Source of the DNA: Scandinavium ludwigii_A
GTDB lineage: Bacteria > Pseudomonadota > Gammaproteobacteria > Enterobacterales > Enterobacteriaceae
Length of the DNA stretch: 64,000 nt
Assembly (NCBI GenBank): GCA_050516505.1
Contig: CP191518.1
Location: 2,356,001-2,420,000 of the forward strand
Reading direction: 5' to 3'
Position numbers and translations under genes: made by a program. Of the stretch, positions 41,888 to 51,753 are shown in pieces. Numbering within the stretch: position 1 is the stretch's first letter; every line of letters starts with the position of its first letter. The notes beneath the pieces are model-generated. The model ran no database searches. It was not told the DNA's origin and was given only the letters and a program-made list of their open reading frames with translations.

Positions 41888-43495
41888 TTAATTCAGCTTC
41901 GCTTTCGAAAAATCACTGCCCATCAGGCTGACGCTGTAGCCGGTCACGTTGCTGCGGGTGGCGAAGAAGGTTTTACCGTTGGCCAGGGCAATCCATGGAG
42001 CCTGCTGGTAGTAAATCTCCTGCGCCTGTTGATACAGCTTGGCGCGCGCGGCCGGATCGCTGGTCAGCTTGGCTTTTTTCACCAGGCCATCATACCCTTT
42101 ATCGCACCAGCGCGCGGCATTGGAGCCGGTTTTTATGCTGTCGCAGCCGAGCAGTGTGTCGGCAAAATTATCCGGGTCGCCGTTGTCGGACATCCAGCCA
42201 AACAGCGCCGAATCGTGTTCACCTTTGCGCATCCCGGATAGGTATTCCCCCCATTCATAAGTGGTGATCTTGGCTTTGATCCCCACTTTCGCCCAGTCGT
42301 TTTGGATCATCTCGGCGATACGGCGCGAGTTCGGGTTATACGGGCGCTGCACCGGCATCGACCACAGCGTCACTTCTGCGCCCTTTTCCAGCCCCGCCTG
42401 CTTGAGCAGCGCTTTGGCTTTCTCAGGGTCGTAACCGTAGTCCGGCAAATTATTGTCGTAACCGAGCATTTTCGGCGGCAGCGGTGATTTTGCTACCGTA
42501 CCGGACCCCATAAACACCGCATTGACGATCGCCTTTTTGTCCGTGGCGTAGTTCAACGCCTGACGCACCAACACGTTATCAAACGGCTTTTTCTCGGTGT
42601 TAAACGCCAGATAGCCGACGTTCAGCGCCTCAACGGAATGCAGCACCAAATCGTTGTTCTTTTTAATCACGTCGAACTGCACCGGGGACGGCGCAGGGAT
42701 AATCTGGCACTCATTGGTTTGCAGTTTTGCCAGACGGGTTTCCACATTCGGCGTGATAGAGAAAATAAGGTGTTTGGTTGGCACCTCGCCGTCCCAGTAG
42801 TTCGGGTTGGCAACATAGCGGATCAGTGAATCGACCTTATATTGCTGGAAGGCATATGGCCCAGTGCCGATAGGCCAGGTATCAACGTATTCCGGCGTCC
42901 CCTTTTTCATCATCGCATCGGCGTATTCAGCCGAAAGAATCGAGGCGAAATCCATTCCCCAGTCGGCGAGGAAAGCGGCGTTCGGTTCGGTCAGCTCAAA
43001 CTGGATGTGATAATCATCGATCTTCTTCACATTTTTAATCAGCTTATCGAGGCCGACGTCGGTGAAATATTCGTAATTCCCCTGCGACACTTTGTGATAA
43101 GGATTATTTTCATCTTTCTGGCGCATCACCGAGAAAATAACGTCATCGGCATTGAAATCACGCGTCGGCTTGAAGAATTTATTGCTGTTGAACTTCACGC
43201 CCTGACGCAGCGTAAAGGTATAGGTTTTACCGTCCGGGGAAATGGTCCAGTCGGTGGCCAGCGACGGAATCGGGGTGTTTTTCTGCGGATCGAAATTGAT
43301 CAACCGGTTGTACAGCACCTGCGAGCTGGCAACGAACGACGGTCCGGAGCTGGCAATCTGTGGGTTGAACGACTCCGGTGACGCTTCAGAGCAGTAAATA
43401 AGGGTGTCATTATTTGCCGCCATCGCGGCCCCTGCCGGTAATAATGCGCTGAGGGCCAAGGCCAGCAGCGTTTTCCCTGTCGATGTTGGAGACAT
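41888..43495 (-). CDS. Dipeptide/oligopeptide-type ABC binding protein
   Basis: This 535-residue family-5 solute-binding protein has a signal peptide (residues 1-26, LLALALSALLPAGAAMA-A) and family marks YCSEASPESFNPQ, TDWTISPDGKTYTFTLRQGVKF (core SPDGKTYTFTLR) and FDNVLVRQALNYATDKKAIV. It resembles DppA, so dipeptide or haem binding is possible. No membrane or ATPase genes are near, so it must borrow a transporter, as several enteric DppA-like proteins do. The start at 43495 gives the cleanest signal peptide; an upstream ATG at 43537 would add 14 residues. It is divergent from srfA. Confidence 0.87.
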   Translation of the reverse strand: MSPTSTGKTLLALALSALLPAGAAMAANNDTLIYCSEASPESFNPQIASSGPSFVASSQVLYNRLINFDPQKNTPIPSLATDWTISPDGKTYTFTLRQGVKFNSNKFFKPTRDFNADDVIFSVMRQKDENNPYHKVSQGNYEYFTDVGLDKLIKNVKKIDDYHIQFELTEPNAAFLADWGMDFASILSAEYADAMMKKGTPEYVDTWPIGTGPYAFQQYKVDSLIRYVANPNYWDGEVPTKHLIFSITPNVETRLAKLQTNECQIIPAPSPVQFDVIKKNNDLVLHSVEALNVGYLAFNTEKKPFDNVLVRQALNYATDKKAIVNAVFMGSGTVAKSPLPPKMLGYDNNLPDYGYDPEKAKALLKQAGLEKGAEVTLWSMPVQRPYNPNSRRIAEMIQNDWAKVGIKAKITTYEWGEYLSGMRKGEHDSALFGWMSDNGDPDNFADTLLGCDSIKTGSNAARWCDKGYDGLVKKAKLTSDPAARAKLYQQAQEIYYQQAPWIALANGKTFFATRSNVTGYSVSLMGSDFSKAKLN

Positions 43496-43768
43496 AGTGA
43501 TAAGCCTGTTTAGTTTTATTATTTGAGGCTTAATCACAGCACAAGGCAGTTATTCTGGCAAATAACCAAACGGCATCAGGTTATGCTTATCCAGCCCAAT
43601 CCGCCGTTTTATTCGCCAATAATTTAACTTAAGAACTTTCTCAAAAAGCAAGCTTTTCACGCGTTTTCAATAGCCAGAGTATTTGCTGTTTTTGGCTTTT
43701 CCTCGCCCGTTTATCCCCTTCCCGCCTGCGTTAGAGTAACGGTGTGAAAAAGTCGATGGGATAAGAAC

Positions 43769-45100
43769 GTGGCAAAAACTCTATTACGCAGCGGCAGTCT
43801 GGACGATTTCCAGTCCGTGGGCGGCGGCGGCCAGGCCGTATTTGCATCAGCATTACAGATTCGTGAGACGCTGCGTCTGCGCAAACAGCAGACGCTGGTT
43901 GAGTGTCTGGCTATCCCGCAGGTCAACGATGACGGTGATCGCGTGGACTGGTATTCGCCGGTTGAAGGCGATGTGTTGGCGTGGAAAGCGGCCGATGAAG
44001 ATTTGCGTGAGCGTGCGCTGAATCAGCTGGAAACGATGGCCGACGGCGCCCTGAGCCTGGCGCGCAAATGCCATCAGTCCGACAAAACCGCGCAGCAGCT
44101 GTTTGGCGCGCTGCTGGAAAAAGCGCTGCAGTTTCCCGGCGAAAACCACGTTTTCCTGGTCGGCGGCAAACCGGTTATCACTTTCTGGGGCTTTGTGAAT
44201 CTGAACGAAAGCGCCCGCGAAGCGTTGTTTGGCTGCCTGCATTTGGCCCCCGTGCCTGAACCCGTTATCGACCTTTATGAAGACATCCCGGATGAAGACG
44301 CGCTGAAAGTGACCTTCAGCCAGGCCGATGAGCCGCTGCTGGCCGCACCGCTGGCGATAACCGTTGCCGCAGAGCCACAAGCGCTTCTCGAACCGGCACA
44401 CATTGAAGAAAGCATCGAACCTGAGGTTCCGGCGGTTATCGTTGCTGAGAAAAAATCCCGTCGCATTCCGCTGTGGAGCCTACCGGTGGCTGCCGTGTTC
44501 GTCGCAGCCATTGCCGGACCGCTGATGTGGCCACGCGCCACGACCTCCGCCGAACCGACTCTGGCCCCTGTCGAACCTATTGCGCTGACAAAACCAACGG
44601 CCCCGCCGCTACCAGAGCTGACGCATACGCTGCCGCTGCACCTTGCGAGCGTCAACGAGCCGGTTAAAGAAGAAAAGCCGGAAGCAAAACCGGTGGTTAT
44701 CGCTGCTATTCCGAAAGATGCGCTGGTGATGGAGGCCGATCAGATGCGCGCTGGCACCACGAAATTCCTCAACGGCACCTGGCGGGTGATGATCGATGTG
44801 AAAGATCCGGTCACCGGTAAAGCCCCTTCACTGCGCTATCAAATTCTCAACAATAAAGGCAACGCGCGCCTGGTGCAGGGTGACAACGTGGTCTGTAAAG
44901 CTGAAATTTTCTCTGGCCTGCATCAGAACGGCGAGCTGCTGGTGAAAAGCCGCGGCAACGCGCGTTGCAGCGATGGCTCACGCTATCCGGTACCGGAAAT
45001 TACCTGTAAAGCTGGCGTCAGCGATGTGGCCGAATGCACCGGACGCTACGATGCCAACACCGTCGTACCGCTGACATTCCGTAAAGTGGGGGCGCGCTAA
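43769..45100 (+). CDS. srfA: SrfA: first protein of the SrfABC system
   Basis: This 443-residue protein has a cytoplasmic N-terminal part, one membrane segment at about residues 233-254 (after KKSRR), a proline/alanine-rich linker (about 258-300) and a C-terminal periplasmic beta-type domain with cysteines in VVCKAE, ARCSDG, ITCKAG and AECTGR. It starts at GTG after GGGATAAGAAC. Salmonella SrfA is encoded next to srfB and srfC at the same chromosomal place and was found as an SsrB-regulated factor. The biochemical role is unknown. The stop shares a base with the srfB ATG (TAATG). Confidence 0.88.
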   Translation: MAKTLLRSGSLDDFQSVGGGGQAVFASALQIRETLRLRKQQTLVECLAIPQVNDDGDRVDWYSPVEGDVLAWKAADEDLRERALNQLETMADGALSLARKCHQSDKTAQQLFGALLEKALQFPGENHVFLVGGKPVITFWGFVNLNESAREALFGCLHLAPVPEPVIDLYEDIPDEDALKVTFSQADEPLLAAPLAITVAAEPQALLEPAHIEESIEPEVPAVIVAEKKSRRIPLWSLPVAAVFVAAIAGPLMWPRATTSAEPTLAPVEPIALTKPTAPPLPELTHTLPLHLASVNEPVKEEKPEAKPVVIAAIPKDALVMEADQMRAGTTKFLNGTWRVMIDVKDPVTGKAPSLRYQILNNKGNARLVQGDNVVCKAEIFSGLHQNGELLVKSRGNARCSDGSRYPVPEITCKAGVSDVAECTGRYDANTVVPLTFRKVGAR

Positions 45101-48081
45101 TGCTGGTCACTCTTTGCGATTATCAACAAAGCGTCACACTGATTGCCAACAGCGGTGTGCAGTTTCTTGATTTTGGTCTGACGCCGCAGGATTCCTTAAG
45201 CAATGGTCGCTTCGTGCGCAAAACCGCCAATGGCCCGCTGCTGCGTCTGAATTACGACATCGTCAACAGCCGCTACACGCTGCCAGCCATTGACGGCCAG
45301 CAGGCGGAAGTGGTGAAACCTGAAAGCACCCTGCCGCTCGAGCAATCTCTGGCGATGCTTGACGGCGTCTGGCTCCCGCTGCCATTCCTGCGGTTTAATC
45401 CGCCACGCACTTTTGTCGAAGGCCCGGACAACTGGGCACGGGTGCAAATACGCAAACTGCCGGAACCGGACAGCGCCGGAAACACCCACCGCGTCACACT
45501 CGCGCTCGATAGCCAAATTCGTGATGACGCCCCTTCTGCGCTGGCCCCGGTCGGCAATGACTTGCTGAACGGCACCCGTTTTGCACTGGCCTGGCGTGAT
45601 GAAGAAGTGGCTGATTTCCTCGATCAGACCTGGATTGACGGCTGGCTACGCGAAGTCTTCAGCCACTATGCCAGCGTGGAAGAGAACCGCAGCGAGCGCG
45701 ATATTGCCCAGGCGATGCGCGGTTTTGAATATCAGGGCCACTGGCTGAATCTGCTGGCGCTGCTGGGTGAACAGCTCCGCGTGCCGGAAGTGAAAATCGC
45801 CACTGCCACTGTCAGCACACCGGCGATCCCGGTGGACCTAATTCTGGACGTCGGCAACAGCCATACGTGCGGCGTGATCATCGAAGATCATGGCGATGCT
45901 AACGATGGCCTGCGCCAGACCGCTGAACTACAGGTACGGTCGCTCAGCGAGCCGCAATTCCTCAACGCCCCGCTGTTCACCAGCCGCCTGGAGTTCTCCG
46001 AAGCGCGTTTTGGCAAACAGCATTTCTCTGTGGAAAGCGGGCGCGAAGATGCGTTCGTCTGGCCGTCAATCGTTCGCGTGGGCGATGAAGCTCGCAAGCT
46101 GGCGATGCAGCGTCTGGGCACCGAAGGCAACAGTGGGATCTCCAGCCCACGCCGCTATTTATGGGATGAAACCCCGACAGTCCAGGACTGGCGTTTCAGC
46201 CAGATAAACAGCCGCACGCAACGCGAGCCGCGGGCGGCCGCTTTCCCGCTGGCCTATCTGATGAATGACGACGGACAGCCGCTGTTTACGCTGCCGCAGG
46301 ATGAGCGGATGCCGGTCTTTTCGCCACAGTACAGCCGCAGCACGTTGATGACGCACATGCTATGCGAAATTCTGTCGCAGGCGCTGGGGCAAATTAACAG
46401 TGTGGCGACCCGTCAGCGTCTCGGTTTCCCGTCTTCACCGCGCCAGTTGCGTACCCTGATTTTGACCCTGCCGTCGGCGATGCCGAAACAGGAACGCGAG
46501 ATTTTCCGTCGCCGTATGTTTGAAGCCATTGCCCTGGTGTGGAAAGCGCTGGGCTGGCACCCGCAGGACGACGATTTTGTGACGCAAAAACAGCAGGATA
46601 AGAGCGTCGTTCCGGTACCGAAAATCCACATGGAGTGGGATGAGGCCAGCTGTGGGCAGTTAGTGTGGTTGTACAACGAGGCCATGTCGCATTTCGGCGG
46701 GCAGACGGAAGCGTTCTTCGCCGCCCTTGCTCGGCCGGATCGTGAGCCGGAACCCGGTAGCCGTCCGGGTCGTGCCCTGCGCGTCGCGGCCATCGATTTA
46801 GGCGGCGGCACCACCGATATGGCGATCACCCATTATCGCCTGGATGAAGGCACAGGCAGCAACGTCAAAATCACGCCGCAGTTGCTGTTCCGTGAAGGTT
46901 TTAAGGTGGCGGGCGACGACATTCTACTCGACATTATTCAGCGCTGCGTACTGCCCGCGCTGCAAACTCAGCTGCAAAAATCCGGTATTGCCGATGCGCC
47001 TGCCCTGATGGCGACACTGTTTGGCGATTCTGGGCGCATTGATACGCAGGCCGTGCTGCGCCAACAAACCGCACTGCAGCTGTTTATGCCTATCGGTCAC
47101 GCCATTCTTGGCGCATGGGAAGAGAGCGACATTAACGATCCGTTGGCGGGCCTGCATGCCACCTTTGGTGAACTGTTACCGCAAATGCCCACCCGCAACG
47201 TGATGAACTACGTCGGCCAGGCCATCAGCCACGCGCAGCCAGCCGGTTCAGATCCTTTCGATTTATTCGCGACACCGATGCAGGTCAGTTTCCGCGATTT
47301 ACATGACGCGATGCTGGCGGGTGAGTTTACCATCGCCGCCCCGCTGCATGCGGTGTGCGAAGCGATTTCACATTATGCCTGCGACGTACTGCTGGTGACC
47401 GGTCGTCCGGGTTGCCTGCCGGGCGTACAGGCGCTGATCCGCTATTTACAGCCGGTGCCGGTGAATCGCATGGTGTGGATGGACAGCTATCACGTTCACG
47501 AATGGTATCCGTTTAGCCAACAGGGACGCATCGGCAACCCGAAATCCACCGCGGCCGTCGGCGCGATGCTGTGCAGCCTGGCGCTGGATTTGCGTCTGCC
47601 GCGCTTTAATTTCAAGGCGGCAGATATCGGCGCCTACTCTACCGTGCGCTATCTCGGCGTGCTGGACAGCACCGTTAACACGCTGCGCGAAGAAAACATT
47701 TGGTATTCAGAACTCGATTTGGACAAACCGGGAGCGAAGGTCGATACCCGGGTGCATTTCCCGTTGCGCGGCAATGTCACACTCGGTTTCCGTCAACTCG
47801 CCAATGCTCGCTGGCCCGCGACGCCGCTGTATACCCTGAGCATCAACTCCCCGGAAGTGGCAAAAGCCATCGCCGGAGATGGCGTATTGCAGGTTCGCTT
47901 GCAACTCAGCGGCGGCAATAAAGCGGAAGGTCCGGAAGCGTTTGTGCTGGCGGACGCCTGGCTTCAGGACGGCACGCCGGTAGCGCCGGACGCCCTGACG
48001 CTGAAACTGAATACTCTGGCCGACCGCCGCCACAGCGGAAGCCACTACTGGATCGACAGCGGGAGCGTGTATCTGAAATGA
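45100..48081 (+). CDS. srfB: SrfB: large actin/Hsp70-fold ATPase-like protein
   Basis: This 993-residue cytoplasmic protein has two nucleotide-binding signatures of the actin/Hsp70 fold: LDVGNSHTCGV at residues 249-259 (phosphate 1) and AIDLGGGTTDMAIT at about 563-576 (phosphate 2). An adenosine-type glycine motif is plausible in DVLLVTGRPGCLPGV near 765. The first 240 residues and the insert at 450-540 are outside the core fold. It lies between srfA and srfC and overlaps both, so the three probably form one machine. Function is not established. Confidence 0.9.
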   Translation: MLVTLCDYQQSVTLIANSGVQFLDFGLTPQDSLSNGRFVRKTANGPLLRLNYDIVNSRYTLPAIDGQQAEVVKPESTLPLEQSLAMLDGVWLPLPFLRFNPPRTFVEGPDNWARVQIRKLPEPDSAGNTHRVTLALDSQIRDDAPSALAPVGNDLLNGTRFALAWRDEEVADFLDQTWIDGWLREVFSHYASVEENRSERDIAQAMRGFEYQGHWLNLLALLGEQLRVPEVKIATATVSTPAIPVDLILDVGNSHTCGVIIEDHGDANDGLRQTAELQVRSLSEPQFLNAPLFTSRLEFSEARFGKQHFSVESGREDAFVWPSIVRVGDEARKLAMQRLGTEGNSGISSPRRYLWDETPTVQDWRFSQINSRTQREPRAAAFPLAYLMNDDGQPLFTLPQDERMPVFSPQYSRSTLMTHMLCEILSQALGQINSVATRQRLGFPSSPRQLRTLILTLPSAMPKQEREIFRRRMFEAIALVWKALGWHPQDDDFVTQKQQDKSVVPVPKIHMEWDEASCGQLVWLYNEAMSHFGGQTEAFFAALARPDREPEPGSRPGRALRVAAIDLGGGTTDMAITHYRLDEGTGSNVKITPQLLFREGFKVAGDDILLDIIQRCVLPALQTQLQKSGIADAPALMATLFGDSGRIDTQAVLRQQTALQLFMPIGHAILGAWEESDINDPLAGLHATFGELLPQMPTRNVMNYVGQAISHAQPAGSDPFDLFATPMQVSFRDLHDAMLAGEFTIAAPLHAVCEAISHYACDVLLVTGRPGCLPGVQALIRYLQPVPVNRMVWMDSYHVHEWYPFSQQGRIGNPKSTAAVGAMLCSLALDLRLPRFNFKAADIGAYSTVRYLGVLDSTVNTLREENIWYSELDLDKPGAKVDTRVHFPLRGNVTLGFRQLANARWPATPLYTLSINSPEVAKAIAGDGVLQVRLQLSGGNKAEGPEAFVLADAWLQDGTPVAPDALTLKLNTLADRRHSGSHYWIDSGSVYLK

Positions 48082-50219
48082 GCCGACTGCAAACTATCAT
48101 CGACTGGTCCCACGCGAGCCGTCGGACCTCCCCACTTTTCGATACCGATGCCGACGCGTTGCTCACGCGTCTGTATCAGCTGAAAGCGCAGGAAACGGCG
48201 CTGCAAAATGCGCAATCTGCCCCGGCAAGTATTGCGCTATACGGTCATTCTCAGGCAGCGAAAGCACACCTGCTTGGCACACTGTGCAGCAGCGGAAACG
48301 GCCGTTTGTTGGTGCACACGGGCAGTAAAACGCTCGATTACTTTACGCACCTTAACCCGGGCCATGCCGTGACGCGGATGGCGCTACGATTTAGCCACAG
48401 CGCACAAACGCCGGACGACGCCTTCCCGTTACGCTTGCGCATTATGCGTGAGGCAGAACTGGTGCAGGTGTTTCTCGCCCATGCGTTGCAGCAAGGCGCA
48501 GTGCGTCAGGTAGACAAATCGGTGGTGGCCGCGCGGTTGAATGCCTGGCAATCGCTTCGCCAGACGCAACCGGTGCCGGGAATGAATAAAGAAGATGTGG
48601 CGGCGATCGCCCACTTCTGGCAATCAAATGTGCCTGCCCATCAACAGCAGATTGACGACAGCCTGTGGCAGAAGTTTATCCAGCTATTGCCGTGTCTCGA
48701 CCTGAGTGCTCGAGCCAGCGCCTGGGCGTTGCTGTGGGGTGAGCAGCAGGAACTGACCCGCCAGTGGCTGACGCTCGCGCATGTGCTCCAGCAATGCGGA
48801 AACGCGCGCGAACTCGCCGCACCACTTAGTCTGCTGGTCGACAGTTTCACCTTGCCCGCCGAGGGTTTTCTGACGCCTGAGAGCGAACCGGAAGGCGAAA
48901 CGGTGGTGCATCCACTGATCGATGAACAGTTACACAATGCCGTCAGCCTGCCATTGAACGCACTGGCTTTGCTGACCGTTGAGCTGGTTCTGCCAACTGA
49001 AAATGGGGTGCTGGATAACGTCGACCTGATTGATATCCCGCTGCCCGCTCAGGCAACTGACGATGCGCTGTGGGCCAGTAAATGCCGCTGGCTGCTGGAA
49101 CATTATCGCCAGCAGATGCAGCCCGACCTGCTGCTTATTTGCAATGCGGCGGCCGCACGCGCGCAGATCCCCACCCGCGCCCGGGCGCTGACGCGCTGGG
49201 TCAGCGACACCCAACCACAGCACGAAGGCGCATTGCCAGGCCTTGTATGGGCTATTACGCCGCAGGACGACCGATTCGTTCGTAAGCTGAATCTCGACGA
49301 AGCCGTTCAACAGTTGATTGAGAAGCCCGGCCAGCGTTGGGGTACGTTACAGGCGCTGGATGGTAGCAGTTTGCAACGGCTGATCGAATGGCTGTCGCAG
49401 GCCACGGTCCCTGCGTTACGCACGGCGCGTTTCGACCGCCTGAGTGAACGTCAGCATCAGGCCGTGCGCCAGATGATGTCCTGTTGGCAGCGCGCGCCGC
49501 AGCCTGATGCCGCCAGCGTGCGTCGCCAGGCTGAAAATGTCGTACGTGAATTACAGAGCCATGCGGCAACGCTCGGCGAACTGCTGGAAGGCTTGCTGCC
49601 CCCGCTTTCCACCTTCGAACAGCTCAGCCAGGTGCAGCAGCCACGTGAAGAAAAAGTCAGTGAATTGTTTAGCGATAATGTGGATCTGTTTGCCTTGCCG
49701 GATGATCCACAGCTCAGCGGCGGTGTGCGTCAGGACAGCGGTTTTCAGGCCCACGCGCTGTGGGTGAATTACCTGCGCCAGTGGAGCCGCAGTGAATCCA
49801 ACGCCCGGCGCTATGGCATTACCCCGGCGGTGCTTCAACAGCTGGCAGATTGTCTGATTGTCACCAGCTACCGGCTGGATTTGCCGAAACAGCTTCAGGC
49901 GGTGATTCCGGATGAACGTGCCAGCGCGGCACGTCTGCGGGCCACTATCAGCAATTATCTGGCGTGGCTAGGCTACGCGGATATGCCCGTCGATTCTCGC
50001 CCGGTGAGTCGTGTGATGAAAGGCTGCACGTTATTTGCTCCAACGGCGAGTAATACCGAGCGTCTGACGCTACTGGGTGAGCGCCCTGCCCACGCCGCCA
50101 CGCGCTACGTCTATGACTGGCTGGTCGCGTTGTTCACCCGCGCCACCGAAGCACCGGACTATCGCCATCCGTTGGATCTTTCCCCGGAAGCACGCGCTCA
50201 GTTGAGTACATTGCTGTAA
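48078..50219 (+). CDS. srfC: SrfC: third protein of the SrfABC system, possible degenerate dynamin-like
   Basis: This 713-residue soluble protein matches the enteric SrfC family in context and length. Near the N-terminus, SIALYGHSQAAKAHLL (residues 51-66) sits where a P-loop would be but lacks the GKS/T core, and NVDLIDIPLP at about 313-322 resembles the switch region of GTPases. I read this as a degenerate dynamin/GTPase-like fold; that is inference. Long helical segments fill 460-560. It ends the operon; a GGCTCAC/GTGAGCC hairpin follows. Confidence 0.87.
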   Translation: MSRLQTIIDWSHASRRTSPLFDTDADALLTRLYQLKAQETALQNAQSAPASIALYGHSQAAKAHLLGTLCSSGNGRLLVHTGSKTLDYFTHLNPGHAVTRMALRFSHSAQTPDDAFPLRLRIMREAELVQVFLAHALQQGAVRQVDKSVVAARLNAWQSLRQTQPVPGMNKEDVAAIAHFWQSNVPAHQQQIDDSLWQKFIQLLPCLDLSARASAWALLWGEQQELTRQWLTLAHVLQQCGNARELAAPLSLLVDSFTLPAEGFLTPESEPEGETVVHPLIDEQLHNAVSLPLNALALLTVELVLPTENGVLDNVDLIDIPLPAQATDDALWASKCRWLLEHYRQQMQPDLLLICNAAAARAQIPTRARALTRWVSDTQPQHEGALPGLVWAITPQDDRFVRKLNLDEAVQQLIEKPGQRWGTLQALDGSSLQRLIEWLSQATVPALRTARFDRLSERQHQAVRQMMSCWQRAPQPDAASVRRQAENVVRELQSHAATLGELLEGLLPPLSTFEQLSQVQQPREEKVSELFSDNVDLFALPDDPQLSGGVRQDSGFQAHALWVNYLRQWSRSESNARRYGITPAVLQQLADCLIVTSYRLDLPKQLQAVIPDERASAARLRATISNYLAWLGYADMPVDSRPVSRVMKGCTLFAPTASNTERLTLLGERPAHAATRYVYDWLVALFTRATEAPDYRHPLDLSPEARAQLSTLL

Positions 50220-50228
50220 TTCGTTTAT

Positions 50229-50248
50229 GGCTCACAGGGACGTGAGCC
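50229..50248 (+). terminator. Hairpin after srfC
   Basis: GGCTCAC and GTGAGCC form a 7-bp stem with a 6-base loop nine bases after the srfC stop. No T run follows, so it is a weak terminator candidate. Confidence 0.5.
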
Positions 50249-50330
50249 GGGCATATTCGCGGTCATTCATTAACCGCACGTGTTAAAAAATTATTACGCG
50301 CTTTTTTATATTTCTTTCTGCATAAAACGA

Positions 50331-50618
50331 TTAACGCAGCCAGAAGCCTGTTTTCTGCGACAGCTGTTGTTTCATATGGCGAGCATAAAGGGGATGCATA
50401 TTGATTCTTAATTTTTCAAGCTCATCATTTTCAGCCGCAACAAATTCCCGCCACTCCTGATGCAATGAGAATTGCGCCATTTCTTTCTGCTCACGCTCTT
50501 CTCTCGTGCGCCGGACCTGACGTTTTAGTCTTCTTTCGTCGTACGCTATCCAGAGCAATATGAGCACGATTAACCCTGCCCAGACAATCACAGCGCCCAA
50601 AATCATTTGCCACCTCAA
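50331..50618 (-). CDS. Small membrane-anchored coiled-coil protein
   Basis: This 95-residue protein has one membrane segment at residues 4-26 (ILGAVIVWAGLIVLILLWIA) followed by a highly charged stretch (ERRLKRQVRRTREEREQKE) likely to form a cytoplasmic helix or coiled coil. The charge pattern suggests the C-terminus is inside. GAGGTGGCAA precedes the start. I do not recognise the family. It lies in the same gap as srfABC and the ortT cluster. Confidence 0.65.
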   Translation of the reverse strand: MRWQMILGAVIVWAGLIVLILLWIAYDERRLKRQVRRTREEREQKEMAQFSLHQEWREFVAAENDELEKLRINMHPLYARHMKQQLSQKTGFWLR

Positions 50619-50749
50619 TAATAAACAAGATCCGCTGGCTAATGCCGCATTCCCTGATCGCTATTTTTAATTTTACGGACCGACCCCGATAACAAAACGC
50701 ACGATGCATAAGGCATCGCGGGGTGATAAAAGGTCTTTTACTGCGGGTG

Positions 50750-51079
50750 TTAACTACAAATATACGGCGTGTTTTTTTCGAAAAGCACCGGTCTGTATCC
50801 TGCTTTTACCGCAAACAGCGCGTTAGATTCCCCGGAAGCCTGCTTATAGACGCCGACTTTAAAGTCGTCATTGGCATCACGTGTGGACTGCAGTTCTAGA
50901 TAGGTGTTATTGACCCTTAGGGTCTTCGGGAAAAGCGTGACGTCGACCTGATAGGTCGTTCCATCATTTGAAGCACACGAAAGCACAGACCCGCTGGATT
51001 CAGCAAAAACGCCAGCGATACCCGACACTGGAATTCCTGCTGCCACTACGCCTAACACTAGCATTGCTTTAAATTTCAC
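50750..51079 (-). CDS. Small secreted protein of unknown function
   Basis: This 109-residue protein has a signal peptide (KFKAMLVLGVVAAGIPVSG, cleavage near FA-ES), leaving about 83 residues. Two cysteines, in VLSCAS and at the end in YICS, could form a disulfide that ties the ends together. The mature part is beta-rich. It recalls the size and single disulfide of periplasmic lysozyme inhibitors, but I do not see their conserved motif and do not assign it. AAGGAGCG precedes the start. Confidence 0.6.
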   Translation of the reverse strand: MKFKAMLVLGVVAAGIPVSGIAGVFAESSGSVLSCASNDGTTYQVDVTLFPKTLRVNNTYLELQSTRDANDDFKVGVYKQASGESNALFAVKAGYRPVLFEKNTPYICS

Positions 51080-51250
51080 AAACCGCTCCTTAAAAGAAAA
51101 CCGTGCAACTTACAGGGATCTATAGGCGGCTTATGTTCTATTAATGCTTATCCGTGTTTAATAATAAACTGGCGTTCAATGATCTAATTCTGGCGCGATA
51201 GGTAGCGGGATCCCGGCATTTGTAAACATAGACGTATTGTCCGCCCGTCT

Positions 51251-51424
51251 TCAGAACATCGATAACAGCAGTGCGACCGGAAAACTAAACGGCCAGGTGG
51301 CACCAATCAGCACCGTGGCGATCAGGCGGATACGCTTGCTCTCTTTGGTGAGAAACCACGTAATGAAGGCGCTGATGGAAGCCATTACGGCGTAGAAAAT
51401 CAGCATATGCTGGTAAAGCGTCAT
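51251..51424 (-). CDS. ortT: OrtT orphan membrane toxin
   Basis: This 57-residue, two-segment membrane protein matches E. coli OrtT (YdcX) in length and pattern: YQHMLIFYAVMASI, then ITWFLTKESKRIR, then VLIGATWPFSFPVALL. OrtT is a GhoT-like peptide that damages the inner membrane and slows growth when trimethoprim or sulfamethoxazole lowers tetrahydrofolate; no antitoxin is known. I use the ATG at 51424; an in-frame start 66 bases upstream adds sequence that does not match the family. It lies in the patD - ydcY backbone as in E. coli. Confidence 0.9.
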   Translation of the reverse strand: MTLYQHMLIFYAVMASISAFITWFLTKESKRIRLIATVLIGATWPFSFPVALLLSMF

Positions 51425-51607
51425 GGAAAAAACCCGACCCGTGTCAAAAAAATTCGCGCGCAATATGCCATTTTTTTTGACACGTATCAAATTTTTAGAC
51501 TTTGCCTCTTCAGACAGGGCGGGTTATGTAAAAACTGACGTTGTCTGATTGCGAACCCTCTGGCTGGCGACTATATCAATAGAGGCCGATAAAAAGAGGA
51601 AGGCGTT

Positions 51608-51700
51608 ATGGAAGTGTCGAGCAAAACCGTGTTCCTGATTAATCTCTTTGTAGCCATTGCCCTTATTAGCCTGTTGTCGATTCGCTTTGGCTGGATTTGA
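51608..51700 (+). CDS. yncL: Small membrane protein YncL
   Basis: This 30-residue protein reads MEVSSKTVFLINLFVAIALI and continues to end RFGWI. It closely matches the E. coli small membrane protein YncL (31 residues), with one hydrophobic helix over residues 7-25. AGGAAGG lies six bases upstream and a strong rho-independent terminator follows within 50 bp, so it is a complete monocistronic unit. Its function is unknown; the E. coli form is reported as stress-responsive. Confidence 0.88.
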   Translation: MEVSSKTVFLINLFVAIALISLLSIRFGWI

Positions 51701-51720
51701 GACGAAAGCACACGACAAAA

Positions 51721-51751
51721 AAGCAGCCATCAGGCTGCTTTTTGTTTTTTT
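51721..51751. terminator. Rho-independent terminator of yncL
   Basis: AAGCAGCC and GGCTGCTT form an 8-bp stem with an ATCA loop, extended by flanking A and T bases and followed by TTTGTTTTTTT. It ends yncL and, with the A run on its left, can also serve the convergent lipoprotein gene. Confidence 0.92.
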
Positions 51752-51753
51752 AA

